From NCBI RefSeq assembly GCF_030814475.1, contig NZ_JAUSVF010000003.1, positions 434,001 to 498,000 on the forward strand: a DNA stretch of 64,000 bases, written 5' to 3'. The stretch is from Pararhizobium capsulatum DSM 1112. GTDB taxonomy: Bacteria; Pseudomonadota; Alphaproteobacteria; Rhizobiales; Rhizobiaceae. Below the pieces are notes generated by a model. That model saw only the letters and a program-made list of their open reading frames with translations, made no database searches and had not been told where the DNA came from. Below, one piece after another: positions 35,451-44,985 of this stretch. The first letter of the stretch is position 1; the number at the start of each line of letters is the position of its first letter. A program made the position numbers and the translations under genes.

Positions 35451-36302
35451 TTATGTACTGGTCCCTCGTATCGAACAGATGTTGCCGTACATCCTGAGAT
35501 ATTTGGATCTCCGGATCGGATCGACGTAGACAGCTGCAGGATTGAGGAGATCGGCCTCGTACTGGGCAAGGTTGGCGCGCGTGAGTGCGATGGGCAGAAT
35601 GTCCATCGCCTGGGGGATACTCTTGCCATCCAACCAGTCGGCGGCGAATTGGCCCATTGCGTAGCCGAATACAGGCGAGGACAAAGAAATACTTGCCTTG
35701 AACGGGCTACCAGTTTTCTTGATCTCCGATACAGCTTCCGGCTCACCATCTATGCCCCCCAGAAACTGGTCGGGTCGATCTTTGCCGGCAGCACGCAATG
35801 CCGCCAGCGCACCGAGCACCACTGCATCGCCACCAATGACAACGTCGATATCCGGGTTAGCCGAGAGAACAGTAGTCATGGTCGCGAAGCCGCTTCCTCT
35901 GGTGACGGGGCTGGGCGCGATATCAGCGACGATCGTAACGCCAGGCAACTTTGCGAAGGCGTCCCGCATCGCCTCAAACCTGGGCGTTAGATACTGCATT
36001 GTATCCTGGGTTAGCAGCACCACATTGGCTTTGCCGCTGAGCTTTGCGTTGATGTGCACTATTGCGGCCTCTGCCAACGCCCTTCCCGTCGCGTACTGCG
36101 GCGCATTGAGCAGCAAGGTTGTCGGGGGTGGTACGATGGTGCCAGCAAAGGCTCCCGACCAGATCGTCTGTTGGAGACTTTGGCTGACAGCGGTCGGGTC
36201 TGAGGATGTGGCCACCAACGCCGACTTTGGCGGCCCGGAAAGCCTCTATCTCCGCGATAGCCCGAGGGACATCGTTTTCTACAACACTACGACAATACTG
36301 AA
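35451..36302 (-). pseudogene. Sugar ABC transporter substrate-binding protein, broken
   Basis: Residues from VATSSDPTAVSQSLQQTIW to the end match the periplasmic-binding-protein (ribose-type, Peripla_BP_4) family, including VVIGGDAVVLGALAALRAAG and FLGGIDGEPEAV. Upstream of about 36220 the match continues one frame over (ENDVPRAIAEIEAFRAAKVG), so a frameshift separates the parts. The N-terminal lobe start and the signal peptide are missing. No intact permease or ATPase genes accompany it. It is a decayed remnant of a sugar-uptake operon. Confidence 0.65.
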
Positions 36303-36368
36303 CACCGCGGTGAAGGCGCCGAGCGCCAGGTTGGTGACGGTGACGCCGTAAGTGAGACCATTGGCGAG

Positions 36369-37115
36369 GTGGTCAGCGTCGTCAACGCCGGAACGAGAGA
36401 TCTTGGGCAGGAACAGATATTCGCCTATGGGATGCGGGCCGGTATCTGGCGCATTATCGACGAGTTGGACGAGTTCACGGTCCCGACAACGTTCTTCTTT
36501 TGCGGGAGGGCCGTAGAGAGATCGCCCCACCTCGCGCGGATCGTTGTCGAGCGTGGGCATGAAGCGGCCGTTCATGGGTGGTTGTGGAGACCCCATTCCG
36601 ATTACCGTGACAGGGATAGCGAAGCAGCGGACTTGGACCGTTGCATAGCAACGTTGGAAAAGCACTGCGGGGTCAGACCGCGCGGCTTTTTCTGCAGAGG
36701 CAGCGAAAGTGTCTGGACGAGAGACCTTCTTGTGGAACGCGGGTTCACATACACATCGAACGCATTCGACGACGATCTTCCGTATTGGTCTCGCGAGGAG
36801 CAAGGTCTTGTCGTCGTGCCCTATTCCCTGGACACAAATGATATGAAGTTCTTCCATCCGAACGGTTTTGTAAATTCCGAGGAAATGGTGACATACGTAA
36901 GAGATGCCTTTGAAACGCTCCAGCGAGAGGCACAGAGGGGGAAAACGCGGCTGCTGAACATAGGATTTCATTTGAGGATCGCCGGTCGCCCCGCTCGGTT
37001 TCAGGCCTTCCGTAACATCCTTGCCTTCCTCTCAGAGCGTCGGAATGAAATCTATCTCGCGACTAGGCAGGACATCGCATGTGCGTTCGCAGATGCCGTC
37101 CCTAACATGGCATGA
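36369..37115 (+). pseudogene. Polysaccharide deacetylase family protein (PuuE-like), 5'-truncated
   Basis: A frame of about 248 residues. FAYGMRAGIWRIIDELDEFT, VPTTFFFCGRAVERSP and VVERGHEAAVHGWLWRPH match the NodB-homology/PuuE group, with metal-binding His residues in HEAAVHG. The N-terminal strand with the catalytic Asp pair expected upstream is absent. Homology begins only near 36400, right where the opposite-strand remnant ends. It is therefore judged to be a truncated gene, although a downstream start might still give a stable product. Confidence 0.65.
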
Positions 37116-37542
37116 AATACCACTGATATGGAGCGCGGCTGGATCGTTGCCATCTGCAATTCGACGCTCGGAGCGCCTAGAAGTTCTACCAATGCGAAGA
37201 GGAGCGTTAGCCCAGCGCTCCCTTCAAGAGGTGAAGGCAGTATGGCGGTCTTGAACGGCATCGACCGACCTGTGAGCTAGGGCGCCATAACGATGTTTTT
37301 ATGGAACTGAACAACGAGGCCGTCATCCTTGGCGAAGGTTGGATTTAGTGAGCGAGCGGATTTCGTTGTGCTTAGTCTCGGCTAAGGCCCTGTGGAACTT
37401 CGGCTGTATTTTCAGAAAAACCGACCGGGAAGCCCAAAGACCCACCCTTACTCTCGATTCGGTATCGAGCTTAGATCAGCGGTATAAATTTTGGGGGTAA
37501 ACTGTGAGTTGGTCTCGGGTTTCTTTCGTGGGTGGATTGCGG
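37116..37542. other. Gene-poor region with remnants
   Basis: About 430 bases with no supported gene. The string CATAACGATG followed by TTTTTATGGAAC near 37288 resembles one near 13050, which may mark a shared ancestral element. Confidence 0.35.
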
Positions 37543-37722
37543 TTACGGCGATTTGAAGCCGCCCCAGTTGAGATCCGGTAGCATCTGGAAAATCAGCGCC
37601 GAGGTGTTGGCTGCGTTGGCGATCGCGTCGCTTTCTCTCGAGAGAAGTGCGTGCAGCTGGGAACCGAGCTCATGATAGAAATCCGGCTTGCCGGTGTCGG
37701 CAATGGCCTTTGCGTCAAACAT
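37543..37722 (-). pseudogene. Free methionine-(R)-sulfoxide reductase (GAF), N-terminal fragment
   Basis: Start ATG 37722 is preceded by GGGGAG. The first ~55 residues (KPDFYHELGSQLHALLSRES, NTSALIFQMLPDLNWGGF) match the N-terminus of fRMsr/YebR-type GAF proteins. Right after NWGGF the sequence diverges and stops, so the catalytic cysteine region is lost. It is a 3'-truncated remnant about 190 bases before the IS element. Confidence 0.7.
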
Positions 37723-37912
37723 GCTCATCTCCCCGGATGATGAAATCATGCGGTCCTGATATCACGGCTTGCCATCCGCGGTAACCGCGATCGACGACCG
37801 TAACCCATCGACATGAACAAGGGCCGATCAAGCAACACATTAGAGACGGCGACATTTGTCGTACAGACAGCCGGCTCAGCGGATTAATGATAATCTCGCT
37901 CAAGCGGTTTAA

Positions 37913-39253
37913 CAGGATGCGGAAAAAGGCGCTTGCTGCGAGCGGACTGCCGTGATTGCATGCCCGAGTGATTGGCCGGCAGGAGCAGGACATGCGGGGC
38001 AGTGATATCCAGACGGCGGGTCTGTTTTCTTATGTGAGCTGCGAAGCACGCGTTCCGACAAGCCATCCGCTGCGGGCAATCCGCGCGATTGTCGACGAGG
38101 CACTGGAAGTTCTGTCGCCTGATTTCGAGGCGATGTATTCAGCGATCGGCCGCCCGTCGATCCCGCCGGAGAAGCTTCTGCGCGCCCTGTTGTTGCAGGT
38201 TTTCTACACGATCCGCTCGGAGCGCCAGCTCATGGAGCAGATGGACTACAATCTGTTGTTCCGATGGTTCGTCGGCTTGTCGATGGACGCGCCGATCTGG
38301 GACGTCACCGTGTTCACCAAGAACCGTGAGCGGCTCCTGGCTGGCGACATCGCCGCCAAGTTCCTGGCCGCATTGCTGAGCCAGCCGCGAGTTAAGGCTC
38401 TCTTGTCAGACGAGCACTTCTCGGTGGACGGCACCTTGATCGAAGCCTGGGCCAGCATGAAGAGCTTCAAGCCCAAGGACGAGACTGATGGTGACGGTGA
38501 TGACAACAACGGCTCCGGCGCTGACGCGAACAAGCCCGCAAAGGCTACGGCACGCAACCCTGAGCGGGATTTCCACGGCGAGAAGCGCAGCAACGCAACT
38601 CACGCGTCGACCACCGACCCGGATGCCAGGCTTTACAAGAAGGCCCGTGGGCAGGCGGCCAAGCTTTGCCACATGGGCCACGTCACCATGGAAAACCGCA
38701 ACGGGCTGGTTGTCGACGCCACGCTGACCCATGCGACAGGAACCGCAGAGCGCGAGGCTGCACTGGATATGGTGGGCCGCATGGATGGTCGTCATCGCAT
38801 CACATTGGCTGCAGACAAAGCCTACGATACGGCAGACTTCGTTGCCGCCTTGCGGGATATCAAGGTGACGCCACACGTTGCTCAGAACACGGCGAACCGA
38901 CGCTCAGCCATCGATGGTCGTACCACCCATCACCCCGGCTACGCTGTCAGTCAGCGCATCCGAAAACGCATCGAAGAGGTATTCGGCTGGGCCAAGACCA
39001 GCGGCGGAATGCGCAAGACCCGCCATCGCGGAAAGGATCGCGTCGGTTGGATGTTCACCCTGACAGCGACGGCTTATAATCTGGTGAGGCTGCCAAAGCT
39101 GCTGACGACGGCATAATCGCGCCCGCAATCCGCCGAGACAGGGCGGATGACGACAAAAGGGCCGAAAAGGCCGCTGAAAAAGCCTCATCCCCGCTCGTCT
39201 TCGAACCGTCTAGCGAGGATCGGTAGAAAAATTAGCGCTATTTCCGCAACCTG
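37913..39253 (+). mobile_element. IS5-family insertion sequence, copy A (1341 bp)
   Basis: Ends are defined by comparison with copy B. The left end is CAGGATGCGGAAAAAGG. The right end, read inward, is CAGGTTGCGGAAATAGC. Together they form imperfect terminal inverted repeats. Flanks are TTAA (37909-37912) and CTAA (39254-39257), both fitting the YTAR target of the IS5 group but not identical. It carries one transposase gene. It is nearly identical to copy B at 45784-47124, in opposite orientation. Confidence 0.9.
37992..39116 (+). CDS. IS5-family transposase (copy A)
   Basis: A 374-residue DDE transposase. It has an N-terminal DUF772-type domain (PSIPPEKLLRALLLQVFYTI) and a catalytic core with HFSVDGTLIEAW (first Asp), ADKAYDTADFV (second Asp) and RIRKRIEEVFGWAK (Glu in the Y-R-E-K region). 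The ATG at 37992 has AGGAG 6 bases upstream. Longer frames through TTG 37956 have no ribosome binding site. It appears intact, so the element may be active. Confidence 0.93.
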   Translation: MRGSDIQTAGLFSYVSCEARVPTSHPLRAIRAIVDEALEVLSPDFEAMYSAIGRPSIPPEKLLRALLLQVFYTIRSERQLMEQMDYNLLFRWFVGLSMDAPIWDVTVFTKNRERLLAGDIAAKFLAALLSQPRVKALLSDEHFSVDGTLIEAWASMKSFKPKDETDGDGDDNNGSGADANKPAKATARNPERDFHGEKRSNATHASTTDPDARLYKKARGQAAKLCHMGHVTMENRNGLVVDATLTHATGTAEREAALDMVGRMDGRHRITLAADKAYDTADFVAALRDIKVTPHVAQNTANRRSAIDGRTTHHPGYAVSQRIRKRIEEVFGWAKTSGGMRKTRHRGKDRVGWMFTLTATAYNLVRLPKLLTTA

Positions 39254-39326
39254 CTAATACGTCTTCACCGGTCGCATTCAAGATACCAACACCGACGCCA
39301 TGTGCATGGTGAAATTGCCACGCCAC

Positions 39327-40334
39327 TTATTTGCCGCGGATTGAGTTTCTCCAGACTAAATCAGCATGCAGGCGCACGGAGGTGATTTGATTAGACGAGA
39401 GCATGTCGGCTTCCAGCCAACCGACCGCCTGGCGTGCAATTTCGTCGACGGGTTGCGAGAATGTCGTCAATTCATATGAACTCCACGAAGCCTGTTCGAT
39501 ATCATCGAAGCCGGCCACACAAAGCTCGTCAGGAATAGTCACGGAGAATTGATGGCGTGCTGCATCCATAAAGCCGCACGCCAGAAGATCCGTGGCACAA
39601 AAAACCGCGTCAGGCCGATCAGGCCGCGTCAGGAGCTGTTGTGCCATAGCACGCCCGCTCTGATATCCCGTTGGGCCATTATGAACGACGGCGACATCCA
39701 GCCCCAAGGCGTTCGCCGCATTCACAAATCCGCGCTCGCGTGCCATCAGGCTTGGCGTCCCGGCCTGCGAGTTTACGAAAGCGAGCTTGCGGCATCCCGC
39801 TCGGTGAAACGCTGTGGCAATGCAGGCCGCCGCTTCCTCATCGTCTAGATTGATCCGGAAAGCCCCTTTACGGTCATCGTCACGATTGATGAGGACAAGT
39901 CTCTGTCCGTTTTTCAGGCAGAGATCGGTGATGGATTTATCGGGCAGCCCGGACAGGATGATGGACGCATCAGCGCGATAGTGAATGGCCTGCTTGAGGG
40001 CCAGATCGACACTACCGTCGGAACGATCCGTATTGATCAGCATCGCGATCTTACCGGAATTCTGCAATTGCTGAGTCAAAGCTCGTAGGAGCTCCGAACG
40101 GTAGGGCGTACCCATATCCGAAACAATCAGGCAGACGATGCCGCTCTCGTTGAGCATCAGGCCCCGCGCCAGATGATTCACGTGGTAGCCGAGCGCCTCC
40201 GCGGCTTCCATCACCTTTTGACGTGTTTTCGGCGATACACTTGCTCCCGCCGTGAACGTCCGCGACACCGCCGAACGCGATACACCAGCTTTCTGGGCAA
40301 CCTCCTGCGCGCTAACAAAAACTTTCTGCGACAT
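39327..40334 (-). CDS. LacI-family transcriptional repressor
   Basis: A 335-residue regulator. The N-terminal LacI helix-turn-helix and hinge helix (SAQEVAQKAGVSRSAVSRTF, then ALGYHVNHLARGL) are followed by a sugar-binding-type periplasmic fold (NRDDDRKGAFRINLDDEEAA, PDAVFCATDLLACGFMDAAR, VAGFDDIEQASW). The start is ATG 40334 with GGAGG 5 bases before. It is divergent from the importer operon beginning at 40521, and palindromes of the type TTTGCA-N6-TGCAAA lie in between. It most likely represses the importer and itself, with a sugar or sugar phosphate as inducer. Confidence 0.92.
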   Translation of the reverse strand: MSQKVFVSAQEVAQKAGVSRSAVSRTFTAGASVSPKTRQKVMEAAEALGYHVNHLARGLMLNESGIVCLIVSDMGTPYRSELLRALTQQLQNSGKIAMLINTDRSDGSVDLALKQAIHYRADASIILSGLPDKSITDLCLKNGQRLVLINRDDDRKGAFRINLDDEEAAACIATAFHRAGCRKLAFVNSQAGTPSLMARERGFVNAANALGLDVAVVHNGPTGYQSGRAMAQQLLTRPDRPDAVFCATDLLACGFMDAARHQFSVTIPDELCVAGFDDIEQASWSSYELTTFSQPVDEIARQAVGWLEADMLSSNQITSVRLHADLVWRNSIRGK

Positions 40335-40358
40335 CAGTTCCTCCACCAGGTCTCCATC

Positions 40359-40386
40359 TTTGCACGACTTTGCAATAGTGTGCAAC
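40359..40386. promoter_or_regulatory. Candidate LacI-type operator O1 (overlapping palindromes)
   Basis: TTTGCACGACTTTGCAAT (40359-40376) and the overlapping TTTGCAATAGTGTGCAAC (40369-40386) each fit TTTGCA-N6-TGCAA. They sit 25-52 bases before the lacI-type start codon, a location suited to autoregulation. Confidence 0.65.
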
Positions 40387-40430
40387 AGAATGGTCCTGAT
40401 CGCGTGGCGACAGAGTCGAGAAGAAATCAT

Positions 40431-40459
40431 TTGACACCCATGCCGACGTCATGCAGCAT
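40431..40459 (+). promoter_or_regulatory. Candidate promoter of the sugar-phosphate importer operon
   Basis: A perfect -35 hexamer TTGACA (40431-40436) and, after 17 bases, CAGCAT (40454-40459) as a weak -10. Operator O2 begins at the last base of the -10, which would allow simple steric repression. Confidence 0.55.
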
Positions 40460-40476
40460 TTGCACGCGCTTGCAAA
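40459..40476. promoter_or_regulatory. Candidate LacI-type operator O2
   Basis: TTTGCACGCGCTTGCAAA is an 18-base palindrome with the same half sites as O1 and lies exactly 100 bases from it. It is 44 bases before the start codon of the binding-protein gene and directly downstream of the predicted -10. Two operators at this distance could support DNA looping. Confidence 0.7.
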
Positions 40477-40520
40477 AAGCGAATGGCGTGGAGGCGTCAT
40501 TTCAACTGGAGGAGAAATTC

Positions 40521-41552
40521 ATGAGTGTGTCTCGTATGTGGACTGCATTGCTCGCCGCAGGAATATCCAGCATCGCAATTTCGGCACAGGCCGCCGGCGA
40601 CCTCAATCTCATCTGCTCGGCAGATGTCGTCATCTGCGAGCAGATGACGGGCGATTTCGAAAAGGCTCATGGCGATATCAAGGTCAACATGGTGCGCCTG
40701 TCTTCGGGCGAAACCTATGCCAAGATCCGCGCGGAAGCTCGCAATCCGAAAACTGATATTTGGTGGGCCGGCACGGGCGATCCGCACCTCCAGGCTGCAT
40801 CAGAGAACCTGACGTTGGAGTACAAGTCACCGCTTCTTGACCAACTGCAGGACTGGGCGAAGAAGCAGGCCGAAAGTTCAGGCTACAAAACCGTTGGTGT
40901 TTATGCGGGCGCACTCGGGTGGGGTTACAACACCGAAATTTTCAAGGCCAAGGGTTTTACGGAACCAAAGTGCTGGGCCGATCTACTGAACCCTGCGTTC
41001 AAGGGCGAAATCCAGATTGCCAATCCGAATTCCTCGGGCACCGCCTACACCGCGCTGGCCTCGCTCGTGCAAATCATGGGTGAAGACAAGGCCTTTGACT
41101 ATCTAAAGCAGCTCAATGCCAATGTTTCGCAGTATACCAAATCAGGCTCTGCACCCGTGAAAGCGGCAGCGCGCGGCGAGACGGCCATCGGTATTGTCTT
41201 CATGCACGATGCAGTGGCAATGACGGCCGAAGGTTTTCCGGTCAAGTCGGTCGCTCCCTGTGAGGGAACCGGTTACGAAATCGGCTCGATGTCGATCATC
41301 AAGGGCGCAAAAAATCTCGAAAACGCCAAAACGTGGTACGATTGGGCACTGACGCCCGAGGTCCAATCCCGCATGAAGGATGCCAAATCCTTCCAGCTTC
41401 CGTCCAACAAGAGCGCGGAAATTCCCAAGGAAGCCCCGCGTTTCGAAGATATCAAGCTGATCGACTACGACTTCAAGACCTACGGCGATCCGGCCAAGCG
41501 AAAGGAACTGCTTGAGCGTTGGGATCGCGAAATCAGCGCCAATGCCAACTAG
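40521..41552 (+). CDS. ABC substrate-binding protein, AfuA/FbpA-like (sugar-phosphate type)
   Basis: A 343-residue periplasmic protein with a signal peptide ending near ISAQAAG. The start at 40521 is supported by GGAGGAG 8 bases upstream. Segments such as ICSADVVICEQMTGDFEKAHG, NPKTDIWWAGTGDPHLQAA, IANPNSSGTAYTALASLVQI, NVSQYTKSG and PCEGTGYE follow the pattern I recall for AfuA, which binds hexose phosphates rather than iron. It is encoded with a fused permease and an ATPase, as in AfuABC, and with a phosphatase-family gene. Uptake of a phosphorylated sugar is therefore the favoured function. Iron or phosphonate transport is the alternative. Confidence 0.85.
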   Translation: MSVSRMWTALLAAGISSIAISAQAAGDLNLICSADVVICEQMTGDFEKAHGDIKVNMVRLSSGETYAKIRAEARNPKTDIWWAGTGDPHLQAASENLTLEYKSPLLDQLQDWAKKQAESSGYKTVGVYAGALGWGYNTEIFKAKGFTEPKCWADLLNPAFKGEIQIANPNSSGTAYTALASLVQIMGEDKAFDYLKQLNANVSQYTKSGSAPVKAAARGETAIGIVFMHDAVAMTAEGFPVKSVAPCEGTGYEIGSMSIIKGAKNLENAKTWYDWALTPEVQSRMKDAKSFQLPSNKSAEIPKEAPRFEDIKLIDYDFKTYGDPAKRKELLERWDREISANAN

Positions 41553-41571
41553 GGATTTTTGATTTCTCCAC

Positions 41572-41624
41572 GGCCGGAAATCTCATCCAATCCCTCCTCC
41601 AAAGATAAGGATCGGTTTCCGGCC
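41572..41624 (+). promoter_or_regulatory. Intercistronic stem-loop after the binding-protein gene
   Basis: A 9-bp perfect stem GGCCGGAAA (41572-41580) pairs with TTTCCGGCC (41616-41624) across a 35-base loop, between the binding-protein stop and the permease start. No T-run follows. It probably protects the upstream mRNA. Confidence 0.6.
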
Positions 41625-41670
41625 AGCTATCGCACCATTGCCGATATCATGGATAAGGCGCGAGGATCGC

Positions 41671-43902
41671 ATGGACCATCGCAACCGAAGACTCGACCTT
41701 GCCCTACTGCTCGGGATCGCTGCATTTGCAATCGTTCCGTGGTACAGGATCGAGGGCGGCTTTCTTGGTTTTAGCTGGTTGTCGGATTTCCCGATGGAAG
41801 CCACTGTCGCCCCGGGCATCGTACAGAGTGTATTTTATGGTCGTTGGTGGCTGGCTGTCGCCGCAATTCTAATCGCTGCTGGTACCTGTGCACGCTTCGT
41901 GTCCGACCCGATGCGGCGCGGCACTCTACTTGTCTGGTCGGGAGGTCTCGGCATCACGTTTCTTGCGCTGCAAGGTCTTGCCATCGGCTTCTCGGGTTGG
42001 ACCTGGTCAATCAGCGAGACCTTGTTTGGCGCCATGACGGATGGCCAACCCTCAATGGGCGCCGGTGCCATAATGGCCTCTCTTTGTTTTCTTCTTCTCT
42101 TTTCCTTTGGCCTTGCAGAACGCGGTGTGATGAAGGGTGATGCCTTCGTCGTCACCTCCATTACCATGCTGATCGTTCTCGTCACCATTTTCGTCTTCTA
42201 CCCTGTTGGCAGCATGTTGGTGGGTGCCTTTCAGGATTTCGATGGCTCATTCAACCCAGACGGCTTTACTCGCAATATCCAAGACAATTCGATCTGGAGC
42301 CTCGGCTGCCTTGGTGGAGGCGAACGCTGCGGTGTCGCGTGGCGCACGCTCTGGCTGGCGATCTTGACTGCTGGCGGCTCAACCCTCATGGGCCTAGCTT
42401 TCGCGCTGGTGGCCACCCGCACGAAATTTCCCTTCAAGAAGGGGCTGCGGCTTTTAACCGTGCTGCCGATCATTACACCCCCATTCGTCATCGGCCTTGC
42501 CCTGACGCTTCTGTTCGGCCGCGCCGGTGTCATTACCCAGAGCTTGTCGAGCCTCTTTGAACTCGAGCCCGGCCGCTGGCTCTATGGTCTTACGGGGATT
42601 TGGGTAGCGCAGGTCCTCTCGTTCACGCCCATCTCCTTCCTTGTCTTGATCGGCGTTGTCGAAGGCGTTAGTCCTTCGATGGAGGAAGCATCACAGACAC
42701 TGCGGGCTGACCGTTGGCGCACCTTCTGGCGCGTATCGCTGCCGTTGATGAAGCCCGGGCTTGCCAATGCCTTCCTGATCGGTTTCATCGAAAGCATGGC
42801 GGATTTTGGCAATCCACTGGTTCTGGGCGGCAGTCATGGTGTGCTTTCCACGGAAGTATTTTTCGCGGTTGTTGGTTCGCAGAACGATCCGTCACGCGCT
42901 GCCGTGCTTGCCATCATCCTGTTGTGCTTCACGCTGACGGCTTTTCTCGCCCAACGCTTCTGGCTGGCCGGTAAGAACTTTGCCACTGTCACCGGCAAGG
43001 GTGACAGTGGATCGCATATCGCCCTTCCCCGCCCCCTATCGATTGGCGTCCACGCACTGGTCATCCCATGGATGATCTTCACCATCGTCATCTATGGGAT
43101 GATTGTGTTCGGAGGGTTCGTGAAGACCTGGGGTCTCGATAACTCTTTGACGTTAGAGCACTACGAACGCGCATTCTCCGTTTCGATCGAGAACGGTGTC
43201 GTCGCCTGGACGGGGGTGGCTTGGAATTCCTTCTGGACGACCATGGAGATTGCACTAATTTCGGCGCCCCTGACAGCGGCGGTCGGGCTTCTGACCGCCT
43301 ACCTGATCGTTCGTCAGAAGTTCGCCGGACGTAATATCTTCGAGTTCGCGCTGATGATGAGCTTTGCTATTCCCGGTACCGTCATCGGTATCAGTTACAT
43401 TATGGCCTTCAACCTGCCACCCCTGGAGATGACCGGAACGGCCCTGATTCTGATCGCCTGCTTCGTCTTCCGGAACATGCCGGTCGGCGTGCGCGGGGGA
43501 GTGGCGGCCATGAGCCAGCTCGACAAGAGCCTTGATGAAGCATCTCTGACCTTGCGGGCGAATAGTTTCCGCACGATCCGCAAGGTTATTCTTCCATTGT
43601 TGCGGCCGGCGATTACGGCCGCTCTGGTCTATTCGTTCGTGCGGGCTATCACTTCAATCAGCGCTGTCATCTTTCTGGTCAGCGCCCAGTACAACATGGC
43701 TACCTCCTATATCGTCGGGCTCGTCGAAAATGGCGAGTTTGGCGTGGCTATCGCTTATTCCTCCATGCTGATTGTCGTGATGGTCGTGGTTATCACGGGC
43801 TTCCAGTTGCTTGTCGGCGAACGCCGTCTGCGACGAGAAAATCGCGTTGCCGGTGTGACCCCGGCCCCGGCTCGTCCTCTTCGTCAGGAGAAAACCGTAT
43901 GA
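41671..43902 (+). CDS. ABC transporter permease, fused two-domain (AfuB-like)
   Basis: A 743-residue protein with an N-terminal group of about four spans followed by two complete binding-protein-dependent permease domains. Two EAA loops are visible: MEEASQTLRADRWRTFWRVS and DEASLTLRANSFRTIRKVIL. Fused permeases of this size are typical of AfuB/SfuB-type importers, so one chain can form the whole channel. The ATG at 41671 is used, and longer frames to 41638 lie in leader sequence. The stop overlaps the ATPase gene (ATGA). Confidence 0.9.
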   Translation: MDHRNRRLDLALLLGIAAFAIVPWYRIEGGFLGFSWLSDFPMEATVAPGIVQSVFYGRWWLAVAAILIAAGTCARFVSDPMRRGTLLVWSGGLGITFLALQGLAIGFSGWTWSISETLFGAMTDGQPSMGAGAIMASLCFLLLFSFGLAERGVMKGDAFVVTSITMLIVLVTIFVFYPVGSMLVGAFQDFDGSFNPDGFTRNIQDNSIWSLGCLGGGERCGVAWRTLWLAILTAGGSTLMGLAFALVATRTKFPFKKGLRLLTVLPIITPPFVIGLALTLLFGRAGVITQSLSSLFELEPGRWLYGLTGIWVAQVLSFTPISFLVLIGVVEGVSPSMEEASQTLRADRWRTFWRVSLPLMKPGLANAFLIGFIESMADFGNPLVLGGSHGVLSTEVFFAVVGSQNDPSRAAVLAIILLCFTLTAFLAQRFWLAGKNFATVTGKGDSGSHIALPRPLSIGVHALVIPWMIFTIVIYGMIVFGGFVKTWGLDNSLTLEHYERAFSVSIENGVVAWTGVAWNSFWTTMEIALISAPLTAAVGLLTAYLIVRQKFAGRNIFEFALMMSFAIPGTVIGISYIMAFNLPPLEMTGTALILIACFVFRNMPVGVRGGVAAMSQLDKSLDEASLTLRANSFRTIRKVILPLLRPAITAALVYSFVRAITSISAVIFLVSAQYNMATSYIVGLVENGEFGVAIAYSSMLIVVMVVVITGFQLLVGERRLRRENRVAGVTPAPARPLRQEKTV

Positions 43903-44960
43903 TCAAGTCCCGTGCCGGCTCTGTCGTCTTCCAGGGCATCAAGAAGCAGTTCGGCGCCTTCACCGCTATCCACGATCTGTCGTTGACCATAGAGCCCGGC
44001 ACACTGGTAACGCTGCTGGGTCCCTCTGGCTGCGGCAAAACCACGACCTTACGGATGTTGGCCGGGCTCGAGCATCCAACCTCTGGTAAGATCCTGATTG
44101 GCGGTGCTGATGTGACCATGTTGCCAGCCAACGAACGCGACGTCTCCATGGTGTTCCAGTCCTATGCGCTCTTTCCGCATATGAGTTCACTGGACAATGT
44201 CGCCTATGGCCTCGAATCGTCCGGCATGAAACACAAGGAGGCGCGCGAACGCGCCCAAGAAGGACTGAAGCTCGTAGGTCTCGCCGGCATGGGAGACCGC
44301 TTGCCTGCGGAGCTCTCGGGCGGCCAGCAACAACGCGTCGCTGTGGCCCGCGCCCTCATTCTGGAGCCGCAGGTACTGTTGCTCGACGAGCCTCTGTCAA
44401 ACCTCGACGCACGTCTGCGCCGGCGGGTTAGGACCGAGATCCGCGAGTTGCAGCAGCGGCTCGGCTTTACAGCCGTCTACGTCACCCACGATCAGGATGA
44501 AGCTCTGGCCGTCTCGGACAGAATCATCATCATGAAGGATGGCGGGATTGCACAGGAAGGTTCGCCACGCGATCTCTACGAGGCTCCCGCTTCCGCCTTC
44601 ATTGCCGATTTTATGGGCGAGGCAAACGTGGTGCCCTGTGACGTCGTCCGCGTCGAAGGCGCGGATGCCACGATCCGCATCGGTTTGCTCGAACACCGCG
44701 TTCCTAGCCGCAACGCGCGTCTCGGCCCGGCTAATCTGGCCGTGCGGCCGAATTCAATTACTCTCGAACCCGCCTCCGGCGCGGCTTTCCCGGGCCAGAT
44801 CACCCATTCCGCTTATCTCGGCGATCACGTGGAGTACGAGGTTGAAACCAGCACCGGCACATTGTTCGTCGTGGATCCTGCGGTCGAACGGGCAATGGCG
44901 CCCAAAACCGAAGTTTCCGTTGGCTTCAAAGGCCGCGGCATCGCCATCATCAATGGCTGA
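43899..44960 (+). CDS. ABC transporter ATPase (AfuC/FbpC-like)
   Basis: A 353-residue nucleotide-binding subunit: Walker A GPSGCGKTT, Q-loop VFQSYALFPH, signature LSGGQQQR, Walker [15 protein letters not shown]-loop VTHDQDEA. A C-terminal TOBE domain follows (LAVRPNSITLEP and onward). It drives uptake through the fused permease. The start overlaps the permease stop by 4 bases. Its own stop region overlaps an upstream start option of the phosphatase gene. Confidence 0.93.
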   Translation: MIKSRAGSVVFQGIKKQFGAFTAIHDLSLTIEPGTLVTLLGPSGCGKTTTLRMLAGLEHPTSGKILIGGADVTMLPANERDVSMVFQSYALFPHMSSLDNVAYGLESSGMKHKEARERAQEGLKLVGLAGMGDRLPAELSGGQQQRVAVARALILEPQVLLLDEPLSNLDARLRRRVRTEIRELQQRLGFTAVYVTHDQDEALAVSDRIIIMKDGGIAQEGSPRDLYEAPASAFIADFMGEANVVPCDVVRVEGADATIRIGLLEHRVPSRNARLGPANLAVRPNSITLEPASGAAFPGQITHSAYLGDHVEYEVETSTGTLFVVDPAVERAMAPKTEVSVGFKGRGIAIING

Positions 44961-44985
44961 GACAGATATTGTAAGGGACCACAAA

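Noticed and set aside
37956..37991. TTG/GTG starts giving 382-386 residue transposases
   Set aside because: Only the ATG at 37992 (47045 in copy B) has AGGAG at proper spacing.
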